Shown: positions 1 to 13,109 of the stretch, piece after piece
How the letters are laid out: every line of letters begins with the position of its first letter
Position numbering within the stretch: the first letter of the stretch is position 1
Origin: Onchocerca lupi
Taxonomy: Eukaryota; Nematoda; Chromadorea; Rhabditida; Onchocercidae
Reading direction: 5' to 3'
Assembly (NCBI GenBank): GCA_028564675.1
Contig: JAOVVO010000065.1
Span: forward strand, 62,001 to 126,000
DNA: 64,000 nucleotides
Position numbers and translations under genes: made by a program
Notes under the pieces: generated by a model
Told to the model about the DNA's origin: nothing
Database searches by the model: none
What the model saw: only the letters and a program-made list of their open reading frames with translations

Positions 1-252
1 CTTATCAATTCTCCAAACTATTTTTTCTTAAGCAAGTCTTTAAGCCAGGTGGAATCATTGCAGTTACGCATACACATTTTCTGAAGCTTTGTCATTTGCT
101 ATATTTCTCGCTTATTTTTTTTTTGTAAATTTGTTACAAACTTAGAAGATAGAATAGAAAGAAAAGTGAAAATTCTTCAAAAAAAGAATAAGAAGAAGAA
201 TAGGAAGAATGAAGAGAAAGTATTGATGACGAGTTTCAAGATGATTTTGCAG
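1..252 (+). other. Probable intron of the phosphodiesterase gene
   Basis: AT-rich sequence ending in a polypyrimidine-poor but usable acceptor (TTTTGCAG at 245-252). No frame in it continues the catalytic domain, so it reads as intron. A short exon before position 60 cannot be excluded. Confidence 0.5.
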
Positions 253-3077
253 TTTCGAATTCAATGGATTTCAATTAACAGAGCTTGAGAAACCGCTTTA
301 TGCTGTTTATATGTTTCAAAAATTGTTTAAAGGAAAATTGTAAGTTATCGTTTGTAAATCAATCATGTGTATCATATTATAATGACCATATTATGATTGG
401 ATATGAAATAATCGATTATTCTGCATTTGCTAATAATGTTAACTCAGATGAATTATTTATTTATAATTGAAAAAAAAAAAAAAAATGAAATGAAATGGAA
501 AATTTCATACAATTCTATCTAAATTGTCCAGAATAAATCATTATTGATGGAGAATTGTAAATCATTCTTTTGAGAAATTTAATTGATAAAATCGAATGAA
601 TTGATAAGACTAAGTATTAAAGTGTTATAATATTTCAGCAATTACAACGAAGATGATTTGATCCGTTTCGTACTTACAGTACGCAAAAATTATCGCCAAG
701 TACTGTATCATAACTGGACGCATGGATGGACTGTAGCGCAAGGCATGTATTGCTTTCTACGAGCCAGTACAATTTTCACGCTAAAAGAAGTGCTTGTTTT
801 GATCATTTTGATATCTTATCAATTGATAAGCGAAAAAAATCAGAATCCAATGAGTATTGTGATAAAAGAGCTATGAAATGTTTCTAGATTATCTTGGAAA
901 GCAGTAAAAATAATATTCTGAGATAATAAATCATCTAGGGAGTTCAGAATGACTACTTCTCAAAACTCTGGATTTGAATTTCACAAATTAACTTTTGAAA
1001 TAAGCTTTGTTTGCATCATATTATTATCATAGCTTTTCTCACTGTATAATCGAATTTACCAGAAATTTGTGCTCAAAATATCAATTCAAGATTATATCTT
1101 TCACGGATAGAATAAACACAAGAGTTAGCTAAATTCTACTGATCATAGAATTATGACATTTCATACAATATCGCTTCTGATATTGAATGTAATCACTGTG
1201 ATAACAAAAGAAATATATCAACACTCCTAGGAACACTTTACAGTGACATCTTATCTGTTGATTAGTATATGTATTGACGATTCTATCTTGAAAAATTACA
1301 ATGAAAAAGATTACATCAATTCTCGGTCGCTACGGTAATTTCAATCGGAATTCAAAAATGTAGGAATATTTCAGAAGATGTATTATTCGAATAAGCCTTC
1401 ATAATATCATCAAAATTTATGAGTAAAATTTTTAAATTTAGAAATCCATCTTCTAAATCAATTTTTTGCATAAATTGATGAAAGAATGAAGAATATTTTT
1501 ACAGTCTCTTGCACTCTATGTAGCTTGTTTATGCCATGATCTTGATCATCGTGGCAAAAATAATGCATATATGAAATTGATGAGCAGTCCTTTGGCATCA
1601 ATTTATTCAACATCAGTGATGGAACATCATCATTTCAATCAAACTGTTATTATTTTACAACAGGTTATCATCATCATTTCTTTCCATTCATTGTGTGATA
1701 ATTTTGATAGAAGAAATGTCATTGCAAGGTCATTGCAATGGTATATTTCAGGTTGGACATAATATTCTGAAATCTTTCTCATCAGAAGAATACAAAGAGA
1801 TATTGAGTATTATCAAGCATTGTATAATAGCCACTGATTTAGCAGTTTTTATTGATAATAAAAAAAAAATGGAAACAATTCTAGCTGATGACACCTTCAG
1901 TTGGGATAATGCAAATCATCGGTAAGTAAGTGAATTGAACACTCAAAAAATTAGGCATTTACAGCTTTTTTTTCTTTTTTTTCTTTTAAATTCGAAGCAT
2001 TTTTGATACGATAAATTAATAATCTTAAGATTATTTGCAAAACAAACTGAAAGTTATGAAATGCTGAATAAAGATGCAAATATTCTCCGAAAAATCTTGA
2101 AAAATCATTCACCCTCATAGTTCAATTTTAGGCTTTTAATGGAAGCTATTTTAATGACTGGCTGCGATTTGATTGCAGCAGTGAAATCATGGCCTGTTCA
2201 TACAAAAGCTGTAAAAATAATATTCGGAGAGTTTTATGAACAGGTTTGCATTTTGCCTCTACTATCTTCTTCGGATCCACCAATTCAGTGTGAGAATTTA
2301 ATTTGCTCTTGGATACTTCATAGTTCATAAGCAGAAAAGTTTCATGAGTAAAACTGATCATATTAAGAGATATGATCTGAATGATGATCTAAGAAATAAT
2401 TTGAAAAACAATCTCCCTAAGTTTTGCACTTTTTTTTTTTTTTTGGTGAACTTCAAACTTGAATATCTTGTCATTCTCTAAAATGCACATCTTTAATTTA
2501 AATATAAGGCTAATTAGCAGCGAAGTTTAATGAGAAAAGAAGTAGGATGATGCATTTGATAATAAATCTTAGATGAAATAGCTTAAATCTACAAATTGAA
2601 CATTCATCGATTCCGAGTTTTATACCTGATGATTAGTCAATCTCTGATGTTTGCCAAACAGTTCACTAATCTGAAATGAAAATTCATTTATTAAATCAGG
2701 GAGATGCGGAGCGGATAAATGGACAAGAACCGATTGCAATGATGGATCGAGAGAAGGTAGACGAATTGCCACAGATGCAAGTGACTTTCATGAAATACAT
2801 TTGCGTCCCGTGTTATGAGTTAATCGTTGCGACAATTCCTGATTCTCAACAATTGCTTGATCGTTGTTTGTGAGTATTTCCAGGCACTCTTTCATTATCA
2901 TTCTCAAACAAATCATCATCTTTTCGTTGACAAGCAGAAATTCTCGAAGTGAAAACAATCAATTAGTAGAAAAGAACAGTGATATCACTGATAATACAAT
3001 GGTATTTTAGGTACAACATGAAGAAATGGCAAGAATTGGCTGATGAACAAAACACAGAGGAAATTAAGGAAGACTAA
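253..3077 (+). CDS. pde-5: PDE10-type cyclic nucleotide phosphodiesterase, 3' part (catalytic domain)
   Basis: Hydrolyses cAMP and/or cGMP to the 5'-monophosphate. Seven exons join in phase: 253-339, 639-789, 1505-1663, 1752-1921, 2132-2243, 2700-2869 and 3011-3077 (TAA), giving about 304 residues of the catalytic domain. The metal-binding HD signature is complete: YHNWTH, then CHDLDHRG, then ATDLAVF, then TGCDL. The purine-clamp glutamine lies in DELPQMQ. The segment around [18 protein letters not shown] resembles PDE10A more than PDE5 or PDE11, and the C. elegans PDE10-like gene is pde-5. The domain ends with a short acidic tail (EEIKED). The 5' exons, including any GAF domains, lie left of the window: the frame is closed by a TGA at 242-244, so 252 must be a splice acceptor. 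Its neighbour nab-1 is convergent. What is certain is the family; the exact orthologue name is inference. Confidence 0.93.
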
Positions 3078-3285
3078 ACTAACCGATCTTGCAAAATATT
3101 TGTATAATTGTTGAGGTCCAAAGATGTTAGCTGCTTCCAGAAAATACCAGAAACTTTTACCGTAATGGAAATCAATGTTTCGTTAACAATTGCTCCATCT
3201 TGGTCATAGGTCAAGATGAGGATGCATAATGAACAAACAAACGTTCATTTCCAAATATACTAACTGTAACAAGTTCTTAACGATG

Positions 3286-3291
3286 AATAAA
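3286..3291 (+). terminator. Poly(A) signal of the phosphodiesterase gene
   Basis: AATAAA about 210 bases after the pde-5 stop codon, the first canonical signal downstream. Cleavage would be expected 10-25 bases later, which is at the start of a 49-base tandem duplication. Confidence 0.6.
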
Positions 3292-3301
3292 GATCATACT
3301 G

Positions 3302-3399
3302 TCCAAATCTACTTTATATATGTTACATTTATGAATATATATTTATAAGTTCCAAATCTAATTTATTTATGTTACATATGTGAATATATATTTATACGT
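3302..3399. repeat. Two-copy 49-base tandem duplication
   Basis: Two units, 3302-3350 and 3351-3399, each beginning tccaaatct and sharing gttaca and gaatatatatttata, with a handful of substitutions. It lies immediately after the pde-5 poly(A) signal. Confidence 0.8.
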
Positions 3400-4230
3400 T
3401 TGTGAAATATGCTTAATTGATAATTTCATGATGATAAATCATCAATCAATCAATCAATCAATCAATCCATAAATTATAGACAAGCTGAATTCTTGGAATG
3501 AAACAGCGGCAACAACAACAACAATATACTAATACTGTTAATTGTAACATTGATAAAAGATTTAAATTAACATACATTGGGTTTCACACTTAATGGAAAT
3601 TAATTTTTAAGTGCTCTACCCGTCGATATGGATTAACAAAATAATGCATACCAAAGAGTGCTAAAAGATGAAACAAAAGCCTAACATCTCAAACTATATC
3701 ATTTCTCTTCAAGAAAGTTGTAAATATTGAATATTAAACAGGAACAGAAAATCTGATAATATCATTATCAGCATCGTATAGATGATAAGGGATCAAAAAA
3801 AAAAAAAAAAATAAGGCCCAATATAAAAATAACGGATGAAATATTATCTCTCTTCGTTTCGTCAGCTTACTTCATCAAGCAATTCATTTCTCCTTTTATC
3901 TAATTGCAGAATTGAAACTGACATCTTACTTATCTAATTTGAAAGTAATTGGTATTGCTCACATATGGCAAATGTTTAATTATTTAATTTGATCGATTAG
4001 CAGATTAAATTTCCAAATAATTCTTCCCATTATGCTTATAAATTAAATTGTGGTTAACATATTCGAATATATTACTGCTGATAAGCCTCTTCTGATAACT
4101 TAAATTCGATTTCTCTACGAACTCATCAAAGATGTGAGGAGTTGAACGAAGAGAGATGATCTGATCATATCACATTAAACAAATTACAAATGAAGAAGAG
4201 AAAAGCATCATCAAACATTGCCATGTTCTG

Positions 4231-4265
<35 letters not shown>

Positions 4266-4578
4266 AAAAAAAATGAAATTTAAAAACTTCCACGAATCTC
4301 ACTGTTAAAAGCATAAAGTTTATTTGCTACTCTAGCCAATTCTCTTCTCACACATTACATGGAGTAGTTTGATGATGAGATAAACAATCACACGGATGAA
4401 TAAATGACTTTATAAATAAATGAGCACAGAGCTCCCAGTAAAATACAGACAAATCAGATCTGATGATTCATCTGATCAGATGAATTCAATGTAGAAAATA
4501 CACAATTTGTGAAGATGAAGTTACAGATGAAGGATTCATTTCACTTCTCTGAAATGATATGTTGTTTTAACTTATCGA
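3400..4578. other. Convergent intergenic region between pde-5 and nab-1
   Basis: No coding sequence seen. It contains an (ATCA)n run at about 3441-3468, a 33-A tract at 4231-4263, and a perfect 20-base palindrome at 4466-4485 (ATTCATCTGATCAGATGAAT) in the presumed nab-1 3' UTR. Confidence 0.7.
4319..4324 (-). terminator. Candidate poly(A) signal of neurabin
   Basis: AATAAA on the minus strand, about 255 bases beyond the nab-1 stop codon. Other AT-rich variants are nearby, so the choice is tentative. Confidence 0.4.
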
Positions 4579-7500
4579 TCAATGCACTGGCGCAACTGTC
4601 CTTAACCTACTTTCCTTCTCGAGCTGTTTCCGCTCACGTTCAATTTTCGATTTAATAGCTTTGATCTTTTTCTTGATTACAGCACGATCAGAATGATTCT
4701 GAATACCCATTGCCTGAAATAGAAAAAAATTTTGCGAGAAAAATTCTATATTCTGAAAATCATGTAATCCTGTACGTAATCAAAGTTAAATCTTCAAAAT
4801 TTGTCATTTCAGAAGAAAGCATAATTATCAGCACATTTCATCAGAAAATGTCAACAAACATGACTTCTCTTATTATTTTCGATGTTCTTTCCACATGTAA
4901 ATGCTAATTATTAATTTTTTTAACGACTTCCATAAAAACTTCATTATGTAAAATTACTTTATTTTGAAAAATCTTGTTTCATAAAAAAAAAGAACTGCCA
5001 GCTATTTCTTAAATATTTTTGTGAAATTAAATCCTAATCAAAAGTAATAAGCAGAAAGCTGCAGCATTAATTATCACCATAAGAATGGTTACAGCGAGAA
5101 ATAATCTATTTTTGATAGTAATAAACAATTTTAAAATTGCCGTCTCTGATATTTCTTGGAAAAATAGAGTATTTCAAAAACAAATATCTTTAATTTACAT
5201 TATTCCTTCAATTTAGGTTGGAAATTATCAAAAAACTTTTAATAATTTACGAACAATATCAGCAACTTTCAATTTAAATTATATTTAAATCAAACCTTCG
5301 TTATCAATTAAAACTGCAAATAATAATAGTTTTTCGATTTTAATTAAAAAATATTTCCATGGTTACAGCAAGAAAAATCCATGCTTGAAAATTGAAATCA
5401 AATGTTTACGAAAAAACCTCAATATGAATCGTACTAAATCTGAAGATTTAAAATATTGAAATCTTTGCTCACTTAGAGATAAAATGATATCAACTTCAGA
5501 AATTTAAAAGGAAATGAAGAAGTCTAAATAAAATAATCTCGATAGCACAATTTATTTCAAATTACATCAAAATTCCTTCATAAAAGTTGGTGCTTGAAAA
5601 TACTGAGTTATTCATAAAATTCGATCATAGTACCATTTATTATTTTATTCATATATATCAGAATTTTATAGTAGTGATGGGAGAATTTATTCTACGTGTT
5701 TGTTTTATAGAAAATCACAACTTTTCCAAATGGATTTTGGATCGAAAGTCAAAAAATTTACCAGTATTGCAGTATCGCAATGCATAATATGGTAAATTTC
5801 ATAACAATTTTAACTTTATGAGCAATAATGATTTTTAATTAAATTTTCCCAGAGATGATTTATTGGTGTTGAAAATTTTAATTTTAATAGTAAGTAGAGG
5901 AATTTATTTTTCTTAATTTTTCATGAAGTTTTATATTATAAAAATTCAATTTCAAGATATGTATCTTGGATTTCACATTTTTTCTTTAATATTCAATGTT
6001 CTTCATTTTACAACAATTTGATGTAAGAGAGATGCAAAAGTTTTAAATATTATTGACAACTTTAAATACTATTGAGAAAACGGCACTATTTTTAGCATGA
6101 TTAATAGCAGTTACAAACGAAATATCATCCATCCAGATAAAAATGAACCGCATCATTTACCATCAAGACCTACATAATTCTTTACATTTTTGTGAAATTG
6201 ATGTCATCTCATTTCTAGTGGCAGAGAGACTAGGATTTTCTAATTTCAGTTTGCGGAATCATGATTTTTCCAACACAATGATCATATCTTTTCAAATTAC
6301 GATCACTTAAGTGATTTTTTTAATCCATCAAATGAACAAATAGTTGACTTAAAATGGCTAGCGAATACATTTAAAAAAAAAGAATTCCTAAAAATATAAT
6401 AAAATATGAAGATAAATGTAGGAAAATTTCAAAATATAAAAAACATGGAAAATATATGTCAGACAAAGATGAAATTTTGAAAATATAAAGAAAACTTAAT
6501 AAATTTAAAAATTAAAATGTTTCGGATTTTTTATTCATTTTTCAGTATTATAGTGAATTTTACTAGAAATCGTTCTTGCGAATTTGATGGATCATCACTG
6601 AATTGATCGCAGCAATTTCATAATCTTGATAAATTGATATTTTTTTCCTTGATATTACCAGGATGGCACCATCCTGTTAGTATCAAAGAAAGAAAATCAA
6701 TTTGTCAAAATCATACAGAATAAAACAAACACTATTTATAACTTATTTTGGATTGAAGTTGAAAATGAAGTATGTAATTTCAAAACTATTATGCATGTCA
6801 AAAATATATTATTTCAAAATGTAGGAACGAAATTAGTATCTGAAGATGGATCTGTATAACAGTTGCAAATATTATTATGCTTAAGCTTGAGTAAAACAGA
6901 ATGAAAAGGAGACGAGAGATTTAAATTTTGATATATTTCTTGTGAAATGGCTGGATATTACTTTCATTACGAACATTTTCTTTTCTTTAGTCGAGAAAGT
7001 CTAGTTTCCTCACTGAAATCATGAATTAGTATTTTACCTTCAATTTGTTTCCATCCAAATCTAGGAACTTGGTACCATTGACCTGATTAACAGTAAATTC
7101 AGGAATGTACTTGTCCAAACCCATTTGAATTAATAACTGACAAACATCATCGCATGTCCAATGTAATACCTGGAGCCCCTTAAGATTTATCAAATTTCAT
7201 TGTATACATACTTGATTTCCTTATTCAGCATTACTATTTTCATATTACTGTGAAGCATGAACTTGTGAAACCTAACTTTCTTTTATTCTTTACACTTTAG
7301 AGAAATCTACTGACAGTGTTAATGTTAATATATTCGTAAAGGCGTTAAAATTCTGGATCTATTCATTTTAATTTTCTTTTTCAATTTTCTCTCTGCAAAT
7401 TTTTATAAGCAATTGATTCTATGACATCTTTTTATTGTAATAACTGAAAAAGAAATATAAATCAAAAAAGAATTCTACTTTTCAATCTAAATATAATTTG

Positions 7501-10500
7501 ATTTGTAATATAAATACAAATGCAAATTTACCTGAATGGACTGAAAAGTATCGCGCCAGAATTCATGTTCCGCTGAAACTAAAATTCTGATTTAATTTCA
7601 CCTGTCAGAGATCTATATAACCTTTCTCTTTCATACCATCATTTCATTCATTTTTTATCAATTTGACTAGAACTAATACTGATTTGTACAATTCACTTTT
7701 CGGAAGCTTCTTTTATGAAATTTTTTTTTCTTTTCTTTTACGAGAAAAAAAGAAAAAATTAAAAAATTTGTAAAGTAATTTTATAGTTTTATTTACAATA
7801 GTGATTTAAAGATTAATGATGGGTTCGACCCAAACAATGGACTACCAAAAAATTATATCTTTATATTTTAGTCCATTTATTTGATTAGTAAATTATATCT
7901 CAATTCGCATTTTAATTCATTTCTTTGTCGAAAAATATTGAATTACTTGTAATATAACGTCTCCTTAGCGGGAATAATATTCTGCGATGAGCGAATTTAT
8001 GAAGTACAGCCGGACTAGCTGGTTCCGAGATTCGTGGTATCGGGCTATCATGCGATGATTTCTGATCATCGGATGCATCATCAGCAACACTTTCACAGGC
8101 ACTTTCTGTACCATTAATACGACGATATGCTGATGTTGAAGCTGATTTACTCGGCTGGAATGTTCAAATTATTCAAAGAAGGATATGATGCAAATATGAG
8201 ATGGAAAGATATAAAAATGACTTTCTCGACATCTTTTTTCTTGTCAATCCATTTTTTTTTTTTCCTATCAATAATCATTAACAGAGCACTTTATACCTAA
8301 GATCTGAAACAAGAAGTATGAGAAATATTACCAAACTAGACGTCTTCATAGCAAGAATTTTGGTGGATTTTATCGAATCATGATCCATTGGACCTGTAGG
8401 TTTATATGCTAAAGCGGGACTGACATCTCGAGCTGCTAATTGCTCTTTCAGCTCCGACAATTCACCTTCCATCACAGTCGTACGTCTGAAATGACTTTTC
8501 GGCTCACTTACACATTTCTTGGCAGATATGAGTATAAAGCACATTTTACATTTGACCTCTGTATACGACTATTGTTTAACCTCACCAAAGTGATAAAAGA
8601 AAAAAAAAATACTTAGGAAAGATATGAATATACCTTTGTGCCATCTCATCCAATCTTCTTTCCAGTTCTTCGATCCGTTCCTTCAGCTGGCTCACCAGCG
8701 CACTATAGTGAGCATCCTTCTGGCGCAATTGGTCCACATGAGCTTCTTCACGTTCCAACAGTTCTTTTTCTCTGTAAATTGAAATTAAATAAGATAAATG
8801 TGGATAATATCGCCAATCATCCCAAAAATTATTACATATTGAATGAAATTTCTGGAACTTATTGGAATGTAACTTTTCTTACGATGAACTAGATTCATGT
8901 CTTACTTGCACTATCTTCACAACTTTTTTTTCACTATTGGAGTTTCATATTTTGATGTTGTGCACTCAGCAACAACTTATAGAGTTGAAAATATGGGTTA
9001 ATAATTGTTTACATCGAATTTATGAACCATTAAATCACAACCAACCTTTCCTGGTAACTACGTAACAGTTGATTTGCTTGTTCATATTTACTCTCAAGCA
9101 TGGCATAGTGAGCCCTTGAACTTTCCAGAATCTCCTTCATTTGATCAGCCTTCTTCTGTGATTCAGTAAGCTCCAGTTCAAGATCATCGATGCGTTTCTG
9201 TAGCATCAAATATTTCATAATGTATAACCTTGTTTGATCGCAAGAAATAATAAGCATACCTTTATCACATATTATTAAAACTATGTCGTCAGCATGGAAT
9301 ACGAGTTAGGAAAATCGATACCCTTATTTTCCGTTCTTCCTTCAAGATTGGTTCTTCGCTATCATCACTATCGCCCTGATCCTCTTCCAACTCTTCCGCT
9401 TCTCGGAATCGATCTGCCTCCAAAGATTGCCTAATGAGCTGAGCAACTTCGCTCTCCTCCAAATTTTCTTCTCGACCTATTGTAAAGACTACCTGAAACA
9501 ATAATCATCCCAAACGCATCCATTAAAATAGGATATCACTAAGTAAAATAGCATGGAACATAAAAAAATGCTGACCTCGCTTCCGGTAGCTCGTAGAGTT
9601 TCAGCAGCGAAGATCTGGCTCACACCTACCAGACTAACTCCGTCGACACTTACAATCTGATCGCAAACTCGGATTTGGCCGTTACGATGAACCGCTCCAC
9701 CAGGCGTTATACTCTTTACGAATATTCCCAACTTTTCTAAACCGGAATCAGCACCAACTCCCATACCAATGATGGAAACCTGCATAGAAAAATCTGATAA
9801 AATATGTGCCAACATAAAATTAATACAAATTCCAACCTGAAAAAATTCACCGACAATTATCATACCCCTAGTCCTTCAGCGCCTTTCTTCAAATGTACAT
9901 CGAATATTTGCATCTTATCTAGACGTCGTTCGAGTTCGTACTCAGCGCATGAAGCTACTGGATCAATCTCATCATTCCGACGGTCATAATCCATGATACT
10001 ATGCGTTGAGAAAACCTAAAACTCATCATGAATGTTTGAATACATAAAAAAAATATTCGCATATCAATCCATATCACTTATTCGTTCCCATTACTATATT
10101 AACGAAATATGAAATTCTTTATTTTCAGAACTTTCCATAAATTCGATTGCTTCAAAAGCAAATGCTAGCCTTAATTGGGGCAGTACTGAAAGAGACTTTT
10201 CGTCCCGCAACATCAAATTCAGGTGAAAGCCCTCGTATCACCTCTGTAACGCCCGGTAAATCGCCATTTGAATCAGTCCTCGTACCAGAAGAGCATTCTT
10301 CCAGTAGTAGATTAAAGCCAGTTGTGTTCTCGATATCAATGCCATTTCCCTGTAGCTGATTATCATCATCACTCTCCGGCTTACGACTTTTCACGAGCGC
10401 ATATGTAGTGTGTTTCACTGTCTGTTCCTAAAAAGTGTTTTCGATAGTATACATCAAAATGTATCCATTAAATATCCATTATTAATTACGAATGTATTTG

Positions 10501-13109
10501 CTTCAAAGTTGATTTAAAATTACACTAATATATATAGTTTATGTAGAGAATTCATTGAAAAGTGATACTGATATTCAAGTTTACTGAATTTGAAGAATCA
10601 GCTAATATATTCGATTCAGATTTTGATTTTGATTCCGATAAAATTGAAGAAAACACAAATTATTAAATTATTAATTAATGAATAAGCAAATGTAATTCTT
10701 TTTTCTCATAAAGATTTTATACAACAATCATCTTTAACTTTCACAAGCGTTTTTATGTCATGTCATAAATCCGCAGCTAGCAAGTAAACATTAACATTAG
10801 TAAACATGGTTATACGTCAGCTCAAAAGTTTAAATGCTGGTGAAACCTATTAAAAAAAAAAAATAAAAAAAACTAGATATTGACAGACGAATAGATTCAA
10901 TTTTATCAATTCATTAATTCAATTTTTTTTTTTTTTACCAATAAGCAAATCTTTCCATCTGATTTGTTTACCAAATAGTATTAAAAGCAAATAGCTATTT
11001 TATCACCTTATCATTTTCATCCTGTGCTACTGCACAAATTGCATCAGCATTTTCAATGCTATCATTATCAGAAGTCCCATTCACAGCTAGGCCTTCCAGT
11101 CCACCGAATCGTCGTTTATAGAATGAAGGATCACGCCAATAAGGTTCATAATTGGTCTTCTTGGTAATTATTGAATCCAATGCAGACATTGGAGAACTGT
11201 AACGCAATATTTAAAGTGAGGAAATCATAAATAAGAGCGATAGAAAACCAAATTCTAGAAAATAAATAAGTAATAAATTAAAAGAAGGAATTAGTTGGAT
11301 GATTTGTTTTACCTCAAAGAGTCAACCCCGTTAATTCTTGTAGGTAGAACAGAATGTGTTGTAGATAAACGATCCAAATCAGATACTAATTCCGAAAAGT
11401 TGTGCTTTACCTGAAATTTACCTTTAAATAAATAGTAGTTGTAATAGTAGATGTAATAATAATAATAATGATAATAATAATAATAGTAGCAGCAAAAAGC
11501 TAATTACAAGGTTATTTCATTTTTGAAAGAACAAAAGCGTTAGGAACGAATTATTATCTGATTATCATATCATATCTGAGACTTATCATATCTGAGGCAA
11601 TATAAGTGAAGTATAGTGAAAGTATTGAAGGGTCAATTTATGATCAAAGCCAAAATGCAGTTGCATTAGTGGCGAGAAGAGAGGATGAAGTGCCTGTGGA
11701 GATCATTAGTTTTTATATGAATTGAAATAGCAAAGAGAGGATGGCAATTTCGATTGCATATTCCTACTGGGAAGAATCAATAGTCAATCCTTCGTTATAG
11801 TTGCCCAAAAGTGAAAAAAAAAAGGGAAGCTCATCAAAAACTTGCTATCAATCAATGTCTATACAAGCTATGATATAAACACCTGTTTCTTGCTTAACAA
11901 ATCTGGAAGAATAATTCTCTATCATATTTGAGCAAAATTAACCGACAGCTAATTTTGAAAACATAAAAATGTGTGCAACCTGGTAAATATGGAGCTTTTC
12001 TGAATTCCCTTTTTCAATCTGCTTAGGTGTAGAGTAATCAGTGTCACAGAAATCGTATTTCAGATTAATATCAGCACATGTAATCTTAACGCATGCCATT
12101 TCAAAGTAATGTCCACAAAGTTTAAAGTTTTTTTATTAATAGATTCAGATTAGAATAGAATTTATTAATAGAAAACACTCCATAAGCTGACTGAGGAGGA
12201 TTAATGATAAAACAATTAGATTAATAGAGCAATTTGTCAGGGAGAAATAAGGTCAACTGTATAGTGAATGAATTCAACAATCGTTTCTACTGTTTCGATT
12301 CATCTCACTATTATCATTGAAGAAATTAATTAATTATGGTCAAATAATGAGGAATGAAAAATTTCTTCTATTCCCTATTTTCACCTCATGATATTTGATC
12401 TTCTTTCCCGAAACAGAAAATAGAGATTGATATTCAAGGAGTGATCCTGAATGAAATGGCAATGATTCAATGACATATTCCAATCAATTTAAGTAAAATG
12501 AGAATTCATCCAATCAAAGTTCTCCTTCATGCACTTCATTAGGATCTATACAACTTAGAAAGTTACTACATGAACTTATCCTTAGCACAGATACCATCTG
12601 CTCATATTGGCACAAGAAGTAAAGATTTCTGGCTGATGAAAATATGGCCAATTTTTATTACTTAAAAAACTATCATTTACATTTTAACAGTGCAACTCGC
12701 TAAAAAAATTTTGGAAAATTCGGATAATTTTGCGACTTTTTTTATTTAAATTTTTTTAAACTTCTTTATTCCGTTTTCAACATTTTCAAATATTTAAAAA
12801 AACACAACCATTCATAAACTATCATTAATTTCGGATTGCATCAATAAGAAAGAATGTTTATATGTTTCATTTACAAATATTCAAATATTTAATGTGATGA
12901 ACAAAGAGTATAACCTGCGATAATGGTGATGTTGGACATTGAACGCTTGGTTTCGGCGGTAAAGGTGGAGGTGGTGGCCGAGACATTCGAGGTGAAAAAT
13001 AGTAAGGTGATTGTTCACCTCGTTCCAATTGTTCGAACAGCGCCTTGGTATGCGTGAACCTGGATCGTGCATCTTCGCATAAATCCAATTCTAACGGTAA
13101 TACTGACAT
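4579..13109 (-). CDS. nab-1: Neurabin/spinophilin: PP1- and actin-binding PDZ-SAM scaffold
   Basis: Scaffold that links F-actin and protein phosphatase 1 at synapses and cell junctions. Fourteen exons (5' to 3'): 13109-12915, 11410-11313, 11196-11007, 10427-10170, 10015-9866, 9779-9576, 9492-9322, 9197-9046, 8771-8634, 8485-8332, 8154-7947, 7572-7532, 7169-7038, 4713-4579; 741 aa. In order: an N-terminal [13 protein letters not shown] segment like the mammalian KFTETRKMFE; a proline run; the PP1-docking KVSF just before STAPIKVFSTHS; a PDZ domain ([22 protein letters not shown]); the post-[19 protein letters not shown]; coiled coil in exons 8 and 9; and a C-terminal SAM domain split over the last two exons ([17 protein letters not shown], then [18 protein letters not shown]). 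Exon 4 ends at a GC donor. The start ATG is the first in its frame after a stop, but an acceptor-like CAG just upstream means 5' exons may exist. It is shorter than mammalian neurabin because the N-terminal region is short. Confidence 0.95.
4714..7037 (-). other. nab-1: Largest neurabin intron
   Basis: Separates the two halves of the SAM domain; both ends are GT-AG on the minus strand. Apart from the hairpin at 6623-6711 it is plain AT-rich sequence. Short open frames inside it (for example near 5590-5780) show no protein-like pattern. Confidence 0.8.
6623..6711. other. Long near-perfect hairpin in the last neurabin intron
   Basis: An 89-base imperfect palindrome. The inner arms are ccaggatg and catcctg around a GCAC loop, continuing through ttgatatta/tagtatcaa and outward to aaattgat/atcaattt and cttgat/gtcaaa. 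About 35-38 of some 42 positions per arm pair, counting G-U. It can fold on either strand. It lies in the 2.3-kb intron 4714-7037, and the gene's own transcript would carry the minus-strand form. Size and pairing fit a microRNA precursor or a tiny inverted-repeat element; neither is proven. Confidence 0.6.
11411..12914 (-). other. nab-1: First coding intron of neurabin
   Basis: A 1.5-kb phase-0 intron. It holds a (TAA)n microsatellite at about 11433-11495 and a short repeated motif atcatatctgag at about 11564-11597. No exon-like sequence was found. Confidence 0.75.

Noticed and set aside
7821..7831. GGGTTCGACCC, similar to a tRNA B box
   Set aside because: No A box, no cloverleaf stems and no acceptor pairing in the flanking 80 bases on either strand.
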